From assembly GCA_963825555.1 (NCBI GenBank), contig CAWGTZ010000014.1, positions 19,723-83,722 on the forward strand: a stretch of DNA of 64,000 nucleotides. The letters run 5' to 3'. The stretch comes from JAGVSR01 sp963825555. Lineage in GTDB: Bacteria; Pseudomonadota; Alphaproteobacteria; Rhizobiales; Hyphomicrobiaceae. A program made the position numbers and the translations under genes. Below the pieces are notes generated by a model that saw nothing but the letters and a program-made list of their open reading frames with translations, was not told the origin of the DNA and did not search any database. This document shows positions 43,566 through 52,611 of this stretch, piece by piece (position 1 is the stretch's first letter; the number at the start of each line of letters is the position of its first letter).

Positions 43566-44243
43566 TCAGAAGAATTGCTCGTACACGAAAACGGTATCTC
43601 CGGGCTTAACGACATAGTCGGCTGGGGCTTCGATCTGCTCCACGAAGCCGTTGGTCCGGCGGGTGAGGCGGAAACGACGGTCGCTGCCGCGATCGGAGAG
43701 GCCGCCCGCAATGGCGATGGCGGTCTCGATGGTCATCCCCGAGACGTAGGGAAACTGACCCGCATTCTTGACCTCGCCGTGGATAAAGAAGGGCCTGTTT
43801 TGCTGGATGTCGACGGTCACCTGCGGGTCCCGCACGAAGTCGGTGGCGAGACGGGCAGTGATGGAAGCCTCCAGGTCCCGTGTGGTCAGTCCGCGCGCCC
43901 GGACGGTTCCGATGAGGGGCACGGTGATGCTGCCCTCGTGGTCGACGGTATAGCCGCGGGACAGGTTTGGCTGGCCGTAGACAAAAATGCGAAGCCGGTC
44001 GCCCGTGTCGAGAAGATAGGGGCCGTCGGTGTCGGCTACAGCTTGCGGCGGCCCCCCGAATCCGACCGGCACGACTGTTGGTTCGCCATAGGAGACGGTC
44101 TCGGCCACCTCGACCATGGGTGGCGGACCCGCGAGCGTGTAGTCGGGCAGCGCGAAATCGGGGTTTTCGGCACAACCACCCAGAACCGGAAAGATTACAA
44201 AAAACAAAACGCCGGAGAGGGCCGCTTTGAGACGTGAATACAT
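43566..44243 (-). CDS. Polysaccharide export lipoprotein (Wza/HfsD/UppC-like)
   Basis: About 225 residues. A lipoprotein signal (MYSRLKAALSG...VLGGC, Cys at about residue 24) is followed by a Poly_export domain (LDTGDRLRIFVYGQPNLS, VDHEGSITVPLIGTVRARG) and one SLBB domain (FFIHGEVKNAGQFPYVSG). Forms the outer-membrane pore for polysaccharide. It is shorter than Wza, as with alphaproteobacterial forms having few SLBB repeats. An ATG at 44273 would add ten residues and has AGGA close by; 44243 puts the signal at the N terminus. Confidence 0.88.
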   Translation of the reverse strand: MYSRLKAALSGVLFFVIFPVLGGCAENPDFALPDYTLAGPPPMVEVAETVSYGEPTVVPVGFGGPPQAVADTDGPYLLDTGDRLRIFVYGQPNLSRGYTVDHEGSITVPLIGTVRARGLTTRDLEASITARLATDFVRDPQVTVDIQQNRPFFIHGEVKNAGQFPYVSGMTIETAIAIAGGLSDRGSDRRFRLTRRTNGFVEQIEAPADYVVKPGDTVFVYEQFF

Positions 44244-44426
44244 GGGACGGGTATCCGTTCGCACACTGCACATGTGTCCTATGTACCCGGCGGCGGGTTA
44301 ACAAACGCTCACCACCCGTCTTTTTTCGGCACAGTTAAGAGATTGCTTACCCTCAGGTCGCTCTAATCCGGACCATGAGTTGGTGTGCAAATCCGCATAC
44401 CGAGCAATTTGCTGGTCCGACGAAAA

Positions 44427-46724
44427 ATGTCGAACGCCTCGCCTGACAACATCGACATGGGTGCCGTTCTCTCTGTAATCGGGAGAAAGATCCCTCGGCT
44501 GGCAATCCTGTCAGCGATCATGGGCGCGCTCACCTTCGCCGGTTTGAGCCTGGTTGCGCCACGCTATCAGTCCGAAGCCGAACTCGTCGTTTCGTCCAAG
44601 GGAATCAGTGATCCCTTTTCCTCGCCTCGCAAGGACGGTGGCGGGGGTTCCGACTCGGTGAGCGTGCGTATGGACAAGGAAGCCGTGAACACGCACGTTC
44701 GCGCACTTCTTTCCCCGGAACTCGGCCTGCAGATTACCAAAGATCTGAACCTCGCCGATCGGGCCGAGTTCAACCCCGAAATCGGCAGCCCGGATACGCT
44801 GAGCGCCATTCTTCGGCTCGCGGGGATCGGCGCGCCGCGCCCGGGCGAGAACATCAACGATCGTATCCTGAACCGCTTCTATGAACGTCTCGAGGTCTAT
44901 TCCCCTCGGGAGAGCCGCGCGATCGCAATCCGATTTACCTCCAACGATGCGGACCTTTCGGCCAACGTCGCCAACAGTTTGGCGGAGGCCTACCGCCAGT
45001 CGCTGGCCGAACAGAGCATTGTCGAGACCGATGAGGTGCAGCAGGCGCTGGCGCCGAAGATCGACCGTCTGAAAGAGGAGGTCGCGGCCGGTGACGCGGC
45101 GGTCAAGAAGTTCCGCGGAGAGGCGAATATTTTCAAAGGCGGCCAGCAGTCTACGGGGCTCAACGAGCAGCAGTTGGCCGAACTCACGGCCGAGTTGTCG
45201 CGCGCCCAGTCCACCAAGAGCGACATCGATGCGCGCCTGCGGGCAGCGCGCGACATGATGAAATCTGGCAGCGGGGATGCGATCCCCGAGGTGCAGAAGT
45301 CGCCGCTAATTCAGAATGTGGTGCAGCAGCGTGTACGGCTCGAGCGGCAGATTTCGGAGCTGTCCGCCACGCTGTTGCCGGGCCATCCCCGGATGCAGCA
45401 GCTCAATGCCGATCTTGCCGGTCTGAAGAAGCAGATCGCCGGCGAGGTGGCCAAGGTGGTCGATAGCCTGGATAAGGAAGCCAAGGCTGCCTCTCTGCGT
45501 GTGGCTGCGGTCACCAAGGATATCGACAGCGTTAAATCGCGTGTCATCGACACGGGGCCCGACGAGGTCAAGTTGCGCCAGCTGGAGGCCGAGGCGCAGT
45601 CGAAGCGGGTTGAACTGGAACGGCTGCAGGCTCAGTACGAAGCCAACCGGGCCAAGGCCGACAGTCGCGCTGTTCCCATCGAGGCCAAGATTGTCAGCAG
45701 AGCGCGTGCGGCCAGCATTCCTGTGTTCCCGCGCAAGGGGGCTTTCGCTGCGCTCGCCGCTTTTGCCACCTTCCTGTTCGGTCTGGCGCTCACGATTACC
45801 AAGGCGCTCCTCAGCGGGGCACGGTCCGCAGTGGCCGTGGAGACGCGGACGCCGGCGACCGCACGCGGTGGACGTGCGACCTCCGACCGCCAGGAACCCG
45901 TTCTCGTGCCGGCTACACACGCCCCGCCGGAGTCCCAGACGATGGCTTCTCATCAGGCCGCAATGCCGGCGCCCGTTATGGGTGCGGCTGCCGCCCCGGT
46001 GCCGCCGGCCCCGTCCGGCCCGCCCAACGAGCGGGCCGTTGGAGGTCCAATCGAACCCTCATCCCGCGAGATCGCGCACGTCGGGACAATCGGGGCGCTC
46101 ACACGCCGGATTTCCAGCCGCGCGACTTCGGGAGGCTATCGGACCCTCGTTACCGGTGAAACCGCCCTGCAGGGTGTGAGTAGCCATGCCACCGAACTTG
46201 CCAAGGCCCTGACCGAACTCGGCCACAGCGTGGTTCTCATCGACTGGTCGCCGGAAGGGGACGGGATCGCCGAGGCCGCCGGGCTCAAGTCTTCGGCCGG
46301 TATCGCCGAGCTTCTGGCGGGGAGTGCGACGTTCGAAATGGTAATCAAGCGCCTGCCGGCCAGTGAGGCGCATCTCATCGGGGCGGGTGCGTTCGACAGG
46401 GATCTGGCCGACCATCCGGAAGCAGATCGCCTCAATCTGGTACTCGATGCCCTGGATGAGGCTTATGACCACGTCGTTGTCGCGGGCCGGCACGAGGCCG
46501 CACGTAATTTTTTCGAGGCCATCGAAGGGCGAGTCGACTGCGGCGTTACAATTGCCGACTCCGCCCGCATCCACTCGGTTCTGAGGGACCCGCCAGGAAC
46601 GTATCTCGGCTTCGAAGTGGCCGACATCGACCTCGTTCGCTATGACCGCCAGCAGGCTGCCGCTCCCGCGCAGCGACTGGTGCGGGCAGGCGGCGGCTTA
46701 GACAAAGCGACCCAAGCCGGGTGA
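44427..46724 (+). CDS. Wzc-like chain-length/co-polymerase protein with degenerate kinase domain
   Basis: About 765 residues. An N-terminal Wzz domain with two membrane segments (about 20-50 and 430-455) flanks a long periplasmic coiled coil. After a Pro/Ala-rich linker, the C-terminal domain (about 560-765) has the fold of the BY-kinase/ParA type (TLVTGETALQGVSSHATELA, VVLIDWSPEGDGIAE), but the Walker A lysine is missing and no Tyr cluster ends the protein, so kinase activity is unlikely. The ATG at 44427 is preferred to a GTG at 44385. Divergent from the Wza-like gene, sharing a promoter region of about 150 bases. Confidence 0.82.
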   Translation: MSNASPDNIDMGAVLSVIGRKIPRLAILSAIMGALTFAGLSLVAPRYQSEAELVVSSKGISDPFSSPRKDGGGGSDSVSVRMDKEAVNTHVRALLSPELGLQITKDLNLADRAEFNPEIGSPDTLSAILRLAGIGAPRPGENINDRILNRFYERLEVYSPRESRAIAIRFTSNDADLSANVANSLAEAYRQSLAEQSIVETDEVQQALAPKIDRLKEEVAAGDAAVKKFRGEANIFKGGQQSTGLNEQQLAELTAELSRAQSTKSDIDARLRAARDMMKSGSGDAIPEVQKSPLIQNVVQQRVRLERQISELSATLLPGHPRMQQLNADLAGLKKQIAGEVAKVVDSLDKEAKAASLRVAAVTKDIDSVKSRVIDTGPDEVKLRQLEAEAQSKRVELERLQAQYEANRAKADSRAVPIEAKIVSRARAASIPVFPRKGAFAALAAFATFLFGLALTITKALLSGARSAVAVETRTPATARGGRATSDRQEPVLVPATHAPPESQTMASHQAAMPAPVMGAAAAPVPPAPSGPPNERAVGGPIEPSSREIAHVGTIGALTRRISSRATSGGYRTLVTGETALQGVSSHATELAKALTELGHSVVLIDWSPEGDGIAEAAGLKSSAGIAELLAGSATFEMVIKRLPASEAHLIGAGAFDRDLADHPEADRLNLVLDALDEAYDHVVVAGRHEAARNFFEAIEGRVDCGVTIADSARIHSVLRDPPGTYLGFEVADIDLVRYDRQQAAAPAQRLVRAGGGLDKATQAG

Positions 46725-46875
46725 GTTAACTCCAACGACCTCTACATCCAGCGTTAACCCTGATGACGCGGAACGGACCCTTTGCAGCGGTCCGAACCGC
46801 GAACTTGCACGTGACTTGCGAAGGCCCGATCCGGATCGTCTTCGATGTCTTCAGGTTGTTTTTGGATTTTTTGGT

Positions 46876-47943
46876 ATGAGCCGTAAGAACACCAGACTTC
46901 TTAAGGCTGCCCTTTCGGCAATGCATTACACGCGGGCCGACGAGTTCCTGAGTTCCCTCACCGGCGGCGCGGGTGTCATTTTCACGTTGCATCATGTCCG
47001 GCCCGAACCGGCAGGTGACTTCGAGCCGAATCGCATTCTCAAAATCACGCCGGCATTCCTGGAGGCCGTTCTTCGGCAGGTTCTGGAAGCAGGCTTCGAG
47101 ATCCTCCCCCTGGACGGGGTGGCTGAACGGCTCCGTTCCGGTTCTACTGGGCGCCCTTTCGCGTGCTTCACGTTTGACGACGGCTATCGCGACAATCGCG
47201 ACTATGCCTTGCCGGTGTTCCGAAAGCTCGGCCTGCCGTTTACCCTTTTTGTTCCCAGCAACTTCCCCGAAGGCCAGGCTGATCTGTGGTGGCTGGTGCT
47301 GGAGGAGGTCGTACGACGTGCGGACACGATCGACTTGACGATCGCAGGTGAGGCGCAGAGGTTCGAGACAGCAACGCTTGTCCAGAAGGAAGCCGCATTC
47401 CATGCGATCTACTGGTCCTTGCGGCGTATGGACGAGGATGGCGCCCGGGCCATCGTCGCCGAATTGGCGCGCAGTCACGGTGTCGACGGGCGCAGAATCG
47501 CCTCCGAGCTTCTCCTGACCTGGGACGAATTGCGCGAGATGGCGAAGGACCCGCTCGTCTCCTTCGGTGCCCACACCCGCGGCCACTATGCGCTCGCTAA
47601 ACTGCCAGAGGATCGTGCACGGGCCGAGATATTTGAAAGCATTGTTCGGCTCGAAGAGGAACTGGGCCGGCCGTGCCGCCACATCAGCTATCCCTACGGT
47701 GACGAAATGGCGGCAGGGGAGCGAGAGTTTTGCCTGGCGAAAGAGGCCGGCATGCAGACGGCGGTCACCACCCGCAAGGGGCTCGTCCAGGCCGGTCACA
47801 AGGACCGTCTCACGGCGTTGCCCCGTGTCTCGCTAAACGGTGACTATCAGGACACGCGCTTCGTCAAGGTGCTGATGTCCGGCGTTCCGTTCGCCCTGCG
47901 CGATGCCGTCAAACGGCTGACCGGGAGGCGCGCGGCTGCCTGA
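46876..47943 (+). CDS. Polysaccharide deacetylase
   Basis: 355 residues with the NodB homology domain: TFDDGYRDNRDYALPVF (catalytic Asp), GAHTRGHYAL (His metal ligands, HxxxH), and ISYPYGDE (motif 3). These enzymes remove N-acetyl groups from glycans. In the Caulobacter holdfast locus the HfsH deacetylase has the same role. The ATG at 46876 lacks a clear Shine-Dalgarno site; upstream in-frame TTG at 46816 is less likely. Follows the Wzc-like gene by 151 bases. Confidence 0.88.
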   Translation: MSRKNTRLLKAALSAMHYTRADEFLSSLTGGAGVIFTLHHVRPEPAGDFEPNRILKITPAFLEAVLRQVLEAGFEILPLDGVAERLRSGSTGRPFACFTFDDGYRDNRDYALPVFRKLGLPFTLFVPSNFPEGQADLWWLVLEEVVRRADTIDLTIAGEAQRFETATLVQKEAAFHAIYWSLRRMDEDGARAIVAELARSHGVDGRRIASELLLTWDELREMAKDPLVSFGAHTRGHYALAKLPEDRARAEIFESIVRLEEELGRPCRHISYPYGDEMAAGEREFCLAKEAGMQTAVTTRKGLVQAGHKDRLTALPRVSLNGDYQDTRFVKVLMSGVPFALRDAVKRLTGRRAAA

Positions 47944-47973
47944 GCCTCTCAGAGGCGAACATTCCTCCGGTAA

Positions 47974-48002
47974 GCCTGATGCGGGACCGCATCAGGCCTT
48001 TT
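47974..48002 (+). terminator. Rho-independent terminator after the deacetylase gene
   Basis: A 10-base stem (GCCTGATGCG at 47974-47983 with CGCATCAGGC at 47988-47997), four-base loop, then CTTTT. It overlaps the end of the convergent DUF2842 gene, and would end the plus-strand polysaccharide transcript. Confidence 0.85.
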
Positions 48003-48192
48003 GCATCCACTTGATGATCAGCCCGGCCGGAATGACCCACAACAGCCCGGCGATGATGTAGTAGAGCAATTCGACGGTCTTGCTGGCGTTGACTTGCAGG
48101 ATGATCGCCGCCGCCATCGCGAGCAGCGAATATACGGCAATGAAAATCAGAAGCCCGATGGCGCCGACAAGCTTGCGGGTGCGTATGTTCAT
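47992..48192 (-). CDS. DUF2842 family small membrane protein
   Basis: 66 residues with two membrane helices (GAIGLLIFIAVYSLLAMAAA and YYIIAGLLWVIPAGLIIKWM), the usual layout of DUF2842 proteins found in alphaproteobacteria. Function unknown. It is divergent from ctaA; association with ctaA is common in the group but the role is not known. Confidence 0.8.
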   Translation of the reverse strand: MNIRTRKLVGAIGLLIFIAVYSLLAMAAAIILQVNASKTVELLYYIIAGLLWVIPAGLIIKWMQKA

Positions 48193-48317
48193 AAGGCCAT
48201 CCTGGTTTCTGGCGTTTGGATCATAATCGTTCCCGCGCCGCCTGGGCGCATTGCCGTATGCTGGGGCAAGCGGCTATCAGAAGCGCGCGTCGTGTCAAGC
48301 CGAGGGGTAGGACCGTG

Positions 48318-49391
48318 GTGCAGGCAGAAATCGCCGTCGATCGCATGTCCGATGACCGGATCGTACAACTCTGGCTCGCCTTCGTAGCGGTCCTGGTGTT
48401 TTGCATGATCGTCGTCGGCGGGGCGACGCGTCTCACCGACAGTGGTTTGTCCATCACCGAGTGGCAGCCGATCCTGGGTGCTATTCCGCCACTCACAGAG
48501 GCCCACTGGCTTGAAGCCCTGGAGAAGTATCGCCAGATCCCCGAATATCAGCTCATCAACAAGGGCATGTCTCTCGACGACTTCAAGTTCATCTACTGGT
48601 GGGAATGGGGTCACCGCTTTCTCGGCCGCATCATCGGTCTCGCCTTCGCGCTGCCCCTCGTGTTCTTTGCCCTGCGCGGCATGCTGCGGCCGGGGTCTCT
48701 TGCGAAATATCTGGGCGTGCTTGCACTGGGCGGACTGCAGGGCGCTATCGGCTGGTACATGGTTTCCTCCGGTCTCGTGGACCGTGTGGACGTCAGCCAC
48801 TATCGCCTGGCGCTCCATCTCTCAGTTGCCTTCCTCATTCTGGGGATTTTGGTCTGGCTCTCGATGGAGCTGCGCCCCAAGTCGCGCCCCGCTGCGGTTA
48901 CGCGCGCTCCGGCAAGCGGGGCCGGCATGGCGCTTGTCATCGTCGTCCTCGTCTTTGCACAGGTCGCATTGGGAGCGTTCGTCGCCGGCCTGAAGGCTGG
49001 GCTGCACTACAACACCTGGCCCCTCATGAACGGTGCGGTGATACCGGAGGATCTCTTCGCCATGTCGCCATGGACGATCAATTTCGTGGAGAATGCCACC
49101 ACGGTCCAGTTCAACCACCGCCTCGTGGCCTACATCGTCGTGGGGCTCGGGCTTTGGCATTGCGTGAGGCTGATCAGCGCGACGGCCGCGGGGGAGTTGC
49201 GCACTTCCGCCGTACTTCTGGCGGCAGCCTTGCTGGGGCAGATGATCCTTGGAATAGTCACGCTGCTCCACGCCGTACCGATCGGGCTCGGAATCGCGCA
49301 CCAGGGCTTTGCCGCGGTTGTGCTCGCGATCGCCGTTCGCCACCTCTGGCTCGTGCGCAATGCTGGGACGTCCGCCTCAGCTCAGCCCTAG
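48318..49391 (+). CDS. ctaA: Haem A synthase (COX15/CtaA)
   Basis: About 357 residues with eight membrane helices. It oxidises the C8 methyl of haem O to give haem A for the aa3-type cytochrome oxidase. The axial His pairs lie in WWEWGHRFLGRIIG, LALHLSVAF, VQFNHRLVAYIVV and GIAHQGFAAVVL. Start uncertain: GTG at 48318 with TAGGA upstream, or ATG at 48345. The 3' end overlaps argC by 15 bases tail to tail. Confidence 0.93.
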   Translation: MQAEIAVDRMSDDRIVQLWLAFVAVLVFCMIVVGGATRLTDSGLSITEWQPILGAIPPLTEAHWLEALEKYRQIPEYQLINKGMSLDDFKFIYWWEWGHRFLGRIIGLAFALPLVFFALRGMLRPGSLAKYLGVLALGGLQGAIGWYMVSSGLVDRVDVSHYRLALHLSVAFLILGILVWLSMELRPKSRPAAVTRAPASGAGMALVIVVLVFAQVALGAFVAGLKAGLHYNTWPLMNGAVIPEDLFAMSPWTINFVENATTVQFNHRLVAYIVVGLGLWHCVRLISATAAGELRTSAVLLAAALLGQMILGIVTLLHAVPIGLGIAHQGFAAVVLAIAVRHLWLVRNAGTSASAQP

Positions 49392-50309
49392 CATCAACTT
49401 GATATTTTGCACTGCCGCGCCGGCCGCGCCCTTGCCGAGATTGTCGAGGCGCGCGACCAGAAGCGCATGCGGGTGCGCGGGCTTGCCAAAGACATAAAGT
49501 TCAAGGTCGTCGGTATCGTTCAGTGCCTCGGGTTCGAGCCGCGTAATATTCGCAGCAGCCCCTTCGACGACCCGCACGGACTTTGCCCCGGCGTAATGCC
49601 GGGCGAGAGCTTTTTCGATATCCTGCGGGGTGGGCTTGCCCGGAAGAATGTCCAGATGCAGCGGGATCGAGACCAGCATGCCCTGCCGGAAGTTGCCGAC
49701 CGACGGTACGAAAATCGGCCGCCGCGTCAGTCCCGTGTAGGCCATCAGCTCCGGCACGTGCTTGTGCTCGAGTCCGAGCGCGTAGAGTTCAAAGTTCGGC
49801 GCGGTGCGGACTGGCTCATACGTCTCGATCATGGAACGGCCGCCGCCCGAATAGCCCGAGACGGCGTTGACGGTGATGGGATGGTCCGCTGGGACAAGCC
49901 CGTTGGCAATCAGCGGATGCAGGAGTGCGATCGCACCCGTCGGATAGCAGCCGGGGTTTGCAACGCGCGGAGCTGACCGGATTGCGTCGGCCTGGACTGC
50001 GTCGAGTTCGGCAAAGCCGTACACCCATCCGGGCGCCACGCGATGGGCAGTCGAGGCATCGACGATCTTCGGCGCCTTGCTGCCTAGGCTGTCGGCGAGA
50101 ACCACGGCTTCCCTGGCTGCATCGTCCGGGAGGCAAAGCACCAGGACATCGGCTTGCGCCATCAGCGCTGCACGCTCCGCGGCGTCCTTGCGCTTCTCCG
50201 GTGTGATCGACAGGACAGTGATCCCGCTTGCTGTTGCGAGACGCTCGCGGATCTGAAGGCCGGTGGTGCCCGCCTCGCCGTCGATGAATACGTATTTGGC
50301 GTCTGCCAT
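49377..50309 (-). CDS. argC: N-acetyl-gamma-glutamyl-phosphate reductase
   Basis: 310 residues, the shorter class 2 form. It reduces N-acetyl-glutamyl phosphate to the semialdehyde in arginine synthesis. NADP-binding FIDGEAGTTGLQIRERL at the N terminus, catalytic Cys in VANPGCYPTGAI (about 118), and GGGRSMIETYE. In Hyphomicrobiales argC often lies behind rplM-rpsI, and the same order is seen here, with a TerC gene between. Confidence 0.95.
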   Translation of the reverse strand: MADAKYVFIDGEAGTTGLQIRERLATASGITVLSITPEKRKDAAERAALMAQADVLVLCLPDDAAREAVVLADSLGSKAPKIVDASTAHRVAPGWVYGFAELDAVQADAIRSAPRVANPGCYPTGAIALLHPLIANGLVPADHPITVNAVSGYSGGGRSMIETYEPVRTAPNFELYALGLEHKHVPELMAYTGLTRRPIFVPSVGNFRQGMLVSIPLHLDILPGKPTPQDIEKALARHYAGAKSVRVVEGAAANITRLEPEALNDTDDLELYVFGKPAHPHALLVARLDNLGKGAAGAAVQNIKLMLGLS

Positions 50310-50333
50310 AGCTGCTCCTCCGCCGGCGTCGGC

Positions 50334-51101
50334 TCAGTTGGCACCGGGTCCGAGGCCGAGACGATGTAAGATGCCCTGAAAGATCGTCTCCGAGCAGCCC
50401 ACGCCGTAGGTCGCACAGACGATCTTGTGACTGTCGCGATAGATCATGTCGAGGGCCACGTAGAGGATGATCAAGAGGCCGGCCCAGGCGATCCACGGAT
50501 AGCGGTGCAAGAGCTTGGCGATGTAGTTGGATGCGACCGCCATCAATACGATGGCTACGGCAAGGCCAATGACAAGCACGAGGGTTGACTCGCCGGCAGC
50601 CCCGGCGACGGCCAGCACGTTGTCGAGCGACATCGACAGGTCGGCGAGTATGATCGTCCACAAGGCCGACCAGAACGAAACATCGCTACTGGCCGAGACG
50701 CCATCAGCAAGTTTGCCTTCGAGATCTTCGATGCTCTCGGCTCCATTGGTATCAACGATCTGCTGGTACATCTTCCAGCAGACGAACAGGAGCAGAAGGC
50801 CGCCAGCGAGTGTGAGCCCGATCACCTGCAGCATCTGCTGCGCCACGGCCGAGAACATGATGCGCAGAACGACGGCGCCCGCGATGCCCCAGAAGATGAC
50901 TTTGGCCCGCATGGAGGGGTGAACCTTCGAGGCGGCCATACCGACCACGATCGCGTTGTCACCGGCCAGCGTCAGGTCGATCAGCAGAACGTTGAAGAGC
51001 GCCACCCAGTGCGAGCGCCACCACTCCGGCGAAAGGAGCAGGCCGATATCGGTCACGATCGTATCGAGGATCGAGCCGGCCTCGGCCATCAAGAAGTCCA
51101 T
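50334..51101 (-). CDS. TerC/YjbE family integral membrane protein
   Basis: 255 residues with seven predicted helices and the family's acidic in-membrane motifs (LAGDNAIVVGMAASK and LSMSLDNVLAVAGAAGE). TerC/Alx proteins are linked to manganese or calcium export and metal homeostasis. GGAG eight bases before the ATG at 51101. A putative manganese riboswitch, which precedes some TerC genes, was looked for upstream but not seen. Confidence 0.87.
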   Translation of the reverse strand: MDFLMAEAGSILDTIVTDIGLLLSPEWWRSHWVALFNVLLIDLTLAGDNAIVVGMAASKVHPSMRAKVIFWGIAGAVVLRIMFSAVAQQMLQVIGLTLAGGLLLLFVCWKMYQQIVDTNGAESIEDLEGKLADGVSASSDVSFWSALWTIILADLSMSLDNVLAVAGAAGESTLVLVIGLAVAIVLMAVASNYIAKLLHRYPWIAWAGLLIILYVALDMIYRDSHKIVCATYGVGCSETIFQGILHRLGLGPGAN

Positions 51102-51199
51102 GGGGTTTCTCCGATCGGCGGGTTCCGGGTCGGTCTCCGGAGGCATTGCAATACGAGCGGCTATCTGCCACCGCCCACGGGCCAGGGCAAGCTACAAGG

Positions 51200-51240
51200 A
51201 CGACGAAAAGAAACAGCCCGCCGGGTTCGGGCGGGCTGTT
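51200..51240 (-). terminator. Rho-independent terminator after rpsI
   Basis: On the minus strand an 11-base stem (51230-51240 with 51212-51222) closes a seven-base loop and runs into TTTCTTTTC. It lies about 41 bases beyond the rpsI stop and ends the rplM-rpsI transcript. Confidence 0.9.
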
Positions 51241-51281
51241 CCAATAAATGCGTCTGGCGCCCAGTCTGCGCTGTGCGAACG

Positions 51282-51761
51282 TTAGCGCTTGGAGAACTGG
51301 AAGCTGCGGCGTGCCTTGACCCGGCCGTACTTCTTGCGCTCAACCGTGCGGCTGTCGCGGGTCAGGAACCCGCCCTTCTTCAGCACGCCACGCAGTTCGG
51401 GCTCGAAGTAGGTGAGCGCCTTGGATATGCCGTGACGTACCGCGCCAGCCTGGCCGGACAGGCCACCACCGGCGACCGTGACGCGGATGTCGTACTGCGT
51501 CAGGCGGTTAGCGGCATTGAGAGGCTGCTTCAGCAGCATCTGGAGCACGGGACGGGCAAAGTACTTGGTGAAGTCCTTGTCGTTGACCGTGATCACGCCC
51601 TTGCCCGGCTTGATCCAGACGCGCGCGACCGCGTCCTTGCGCTTGCCGGTGGCATAAGCCCGGCCCAGCTTGTCGAGCTTCTGGACGTGGACCGGGGCTT
51701 CGGCCGGTGCATCCGTCTTGATCGCGCCGAGATCGCTCAGCGACTTTGCGTCGGTTGCCAT
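51282..51761 (-). CDS. rpsI: 30S ribosomal protein S9
   Basis: 159 residues. The C-terminal 128 match S9 (ATGKRKDAVARVWIKPG, GISKALTYFEPELRGVLKK) and end in the usual RRSFQFSKR, whose last Arg reaches the P-site tRNA. The N-terminal extension of about 30 residues is typical of alphaproteobacteria. Directly downstream of rplM (5-base gap). Confidence 0.97.
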   Translation of the reverse strand: MATDAKSLSDLGAIKTDAPAEAPVHVQKLDKLGRAYATGKRKDAVARVWIKPGKGVITVNDKDFTKYFARPVLQMLLKQPLNAANRLTQYDIRVTVAGGGLSGQAGAVRHGISKALTYFEPELRGVLKKGGFLTRDSRTVERKKYGRVKARRSFQFSKR

Positions 51762-51766
51762 GATGA

Positions 51767-52228
51767 TCAGGCCCTCGAGTTCTTGCGATTGAGGCTGGCG
51801 ATGTCGAGCTTGGTCGGGTTCTGAGCCTCATGAGGATGCTCGGAACCCTTGTAGACGCGCAGATTGCGCATCAGCTGACGCTGCAGGGGGCCGCGCTTCA
51901 GCATGCGCTCGACAGCCTTGGTGATGACGCGCTCGGGGAACTTGCCCTCGAGCAAGCGCTTGGGCGTGGTCTCCTTGATGCCGCCGGGATAACCCGTGTG
52001 GCGATAGTAGACCTTGTCCTCGGTCTTGTTGCCGGTGAAGACGACCTTGTCGGCATTGACCACGATGACGTTGTCGCCGCAGTCGACGTGCGGCGTGTAG
52101 ATGGCCTTGTGCTTGCCCTTGAGGCGCGTGGCGATGAGGGCGGCGAGACGTCCGACGACGAGACCGTCGGCGTCGATCAAGACCCAGCCCTTTTCCACCT
52201 CGCCAGCCTTGGCGACGTAGGTTTTCAT
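51767..52228 (-). CDS. rplM: 50S ribosomal protein L13
   Basis: 153 residues starting MKTYVAKAGEVEKGWVLIDA, an early assembly protein of the large subunit. The conserved HVDCGDNVIVVNADKV and YRHTGYPGGIKE segments are clear. The start at 52228 is chosen by family alignment; the frame upstream to 52294 is not conserved. First gene of the rplM-rpsI operon. Confidence 0.97.
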   Translation of the reverse strand: MKTYVAKAGEVEKGWVLIDADGLVVGRLAALIATRLKGKHKAIYTPHVDCGDNVIVVNADKVVFTGNKTEDKVYYRHTGYPGGIKETTPKRLLEGKFPERVITKAVERMLKRGPLQRQLMRNLRVYKGSEHPHEAQNPTKLDIASLNRKNSRA

Positions 52229-52611
52229 GGTTTCAGGTTCCAGCCTGGAGATGTGGTTCATTTCACCAGCAGATCGCATCATAATAAAAAGCATGGCGGC
52301 GGCTGCTCGGCGTGCGCGGGCTGACCGCCCGAACGCTCGGTTGAGTACTGATCCGCAGAGTCCACGTCAAGAGATACTTTCAGCAGGAATAAAAACATAG
52401 GTATTACAATAATATAACAATAGAGGTAAAATAATACCATACCAGGGTAATTGAGATACCAGATACTGAGTCATTTGACGTCCAACTGAATGCCGCGATC
52501 CGCCAACGCAACGCAGCGGCCTCCTTAATCCGGTCGCAGTCTTCTCCTCTCTCTCGAACACGATCGTAACTGTGATTAGATGCGAGTCGCCCCCTGTCTG
52601 CGGAGACCAAG
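52229..52611. other. Intergenic region with an AT-rich island
   Basis: 383 bases between rplM and a divergent gene. Bases about 52375-52475 are markedly AT-rich compared with the surrounding DNA and hold a GGTATTA...TAATACC inverted pair. No RNA gene is recognised. Both divergent promoters must be here; a TATTAT on the minus strand near 52280 may be the rplM -10. Confidence 0.5.

Noticed and set aside
51102..51199. Manganese (yybP-ykoY) riboswitch before the TerC gene
   Set aside because: No match to the conserved loop sequences could be seen.
52367..52561. A 64-codon minus-strand frame in the AT-rich gap
   Set aside because: No ribosome-binding site or family, and it runs through the AT-rich island, so it is most likely chance.
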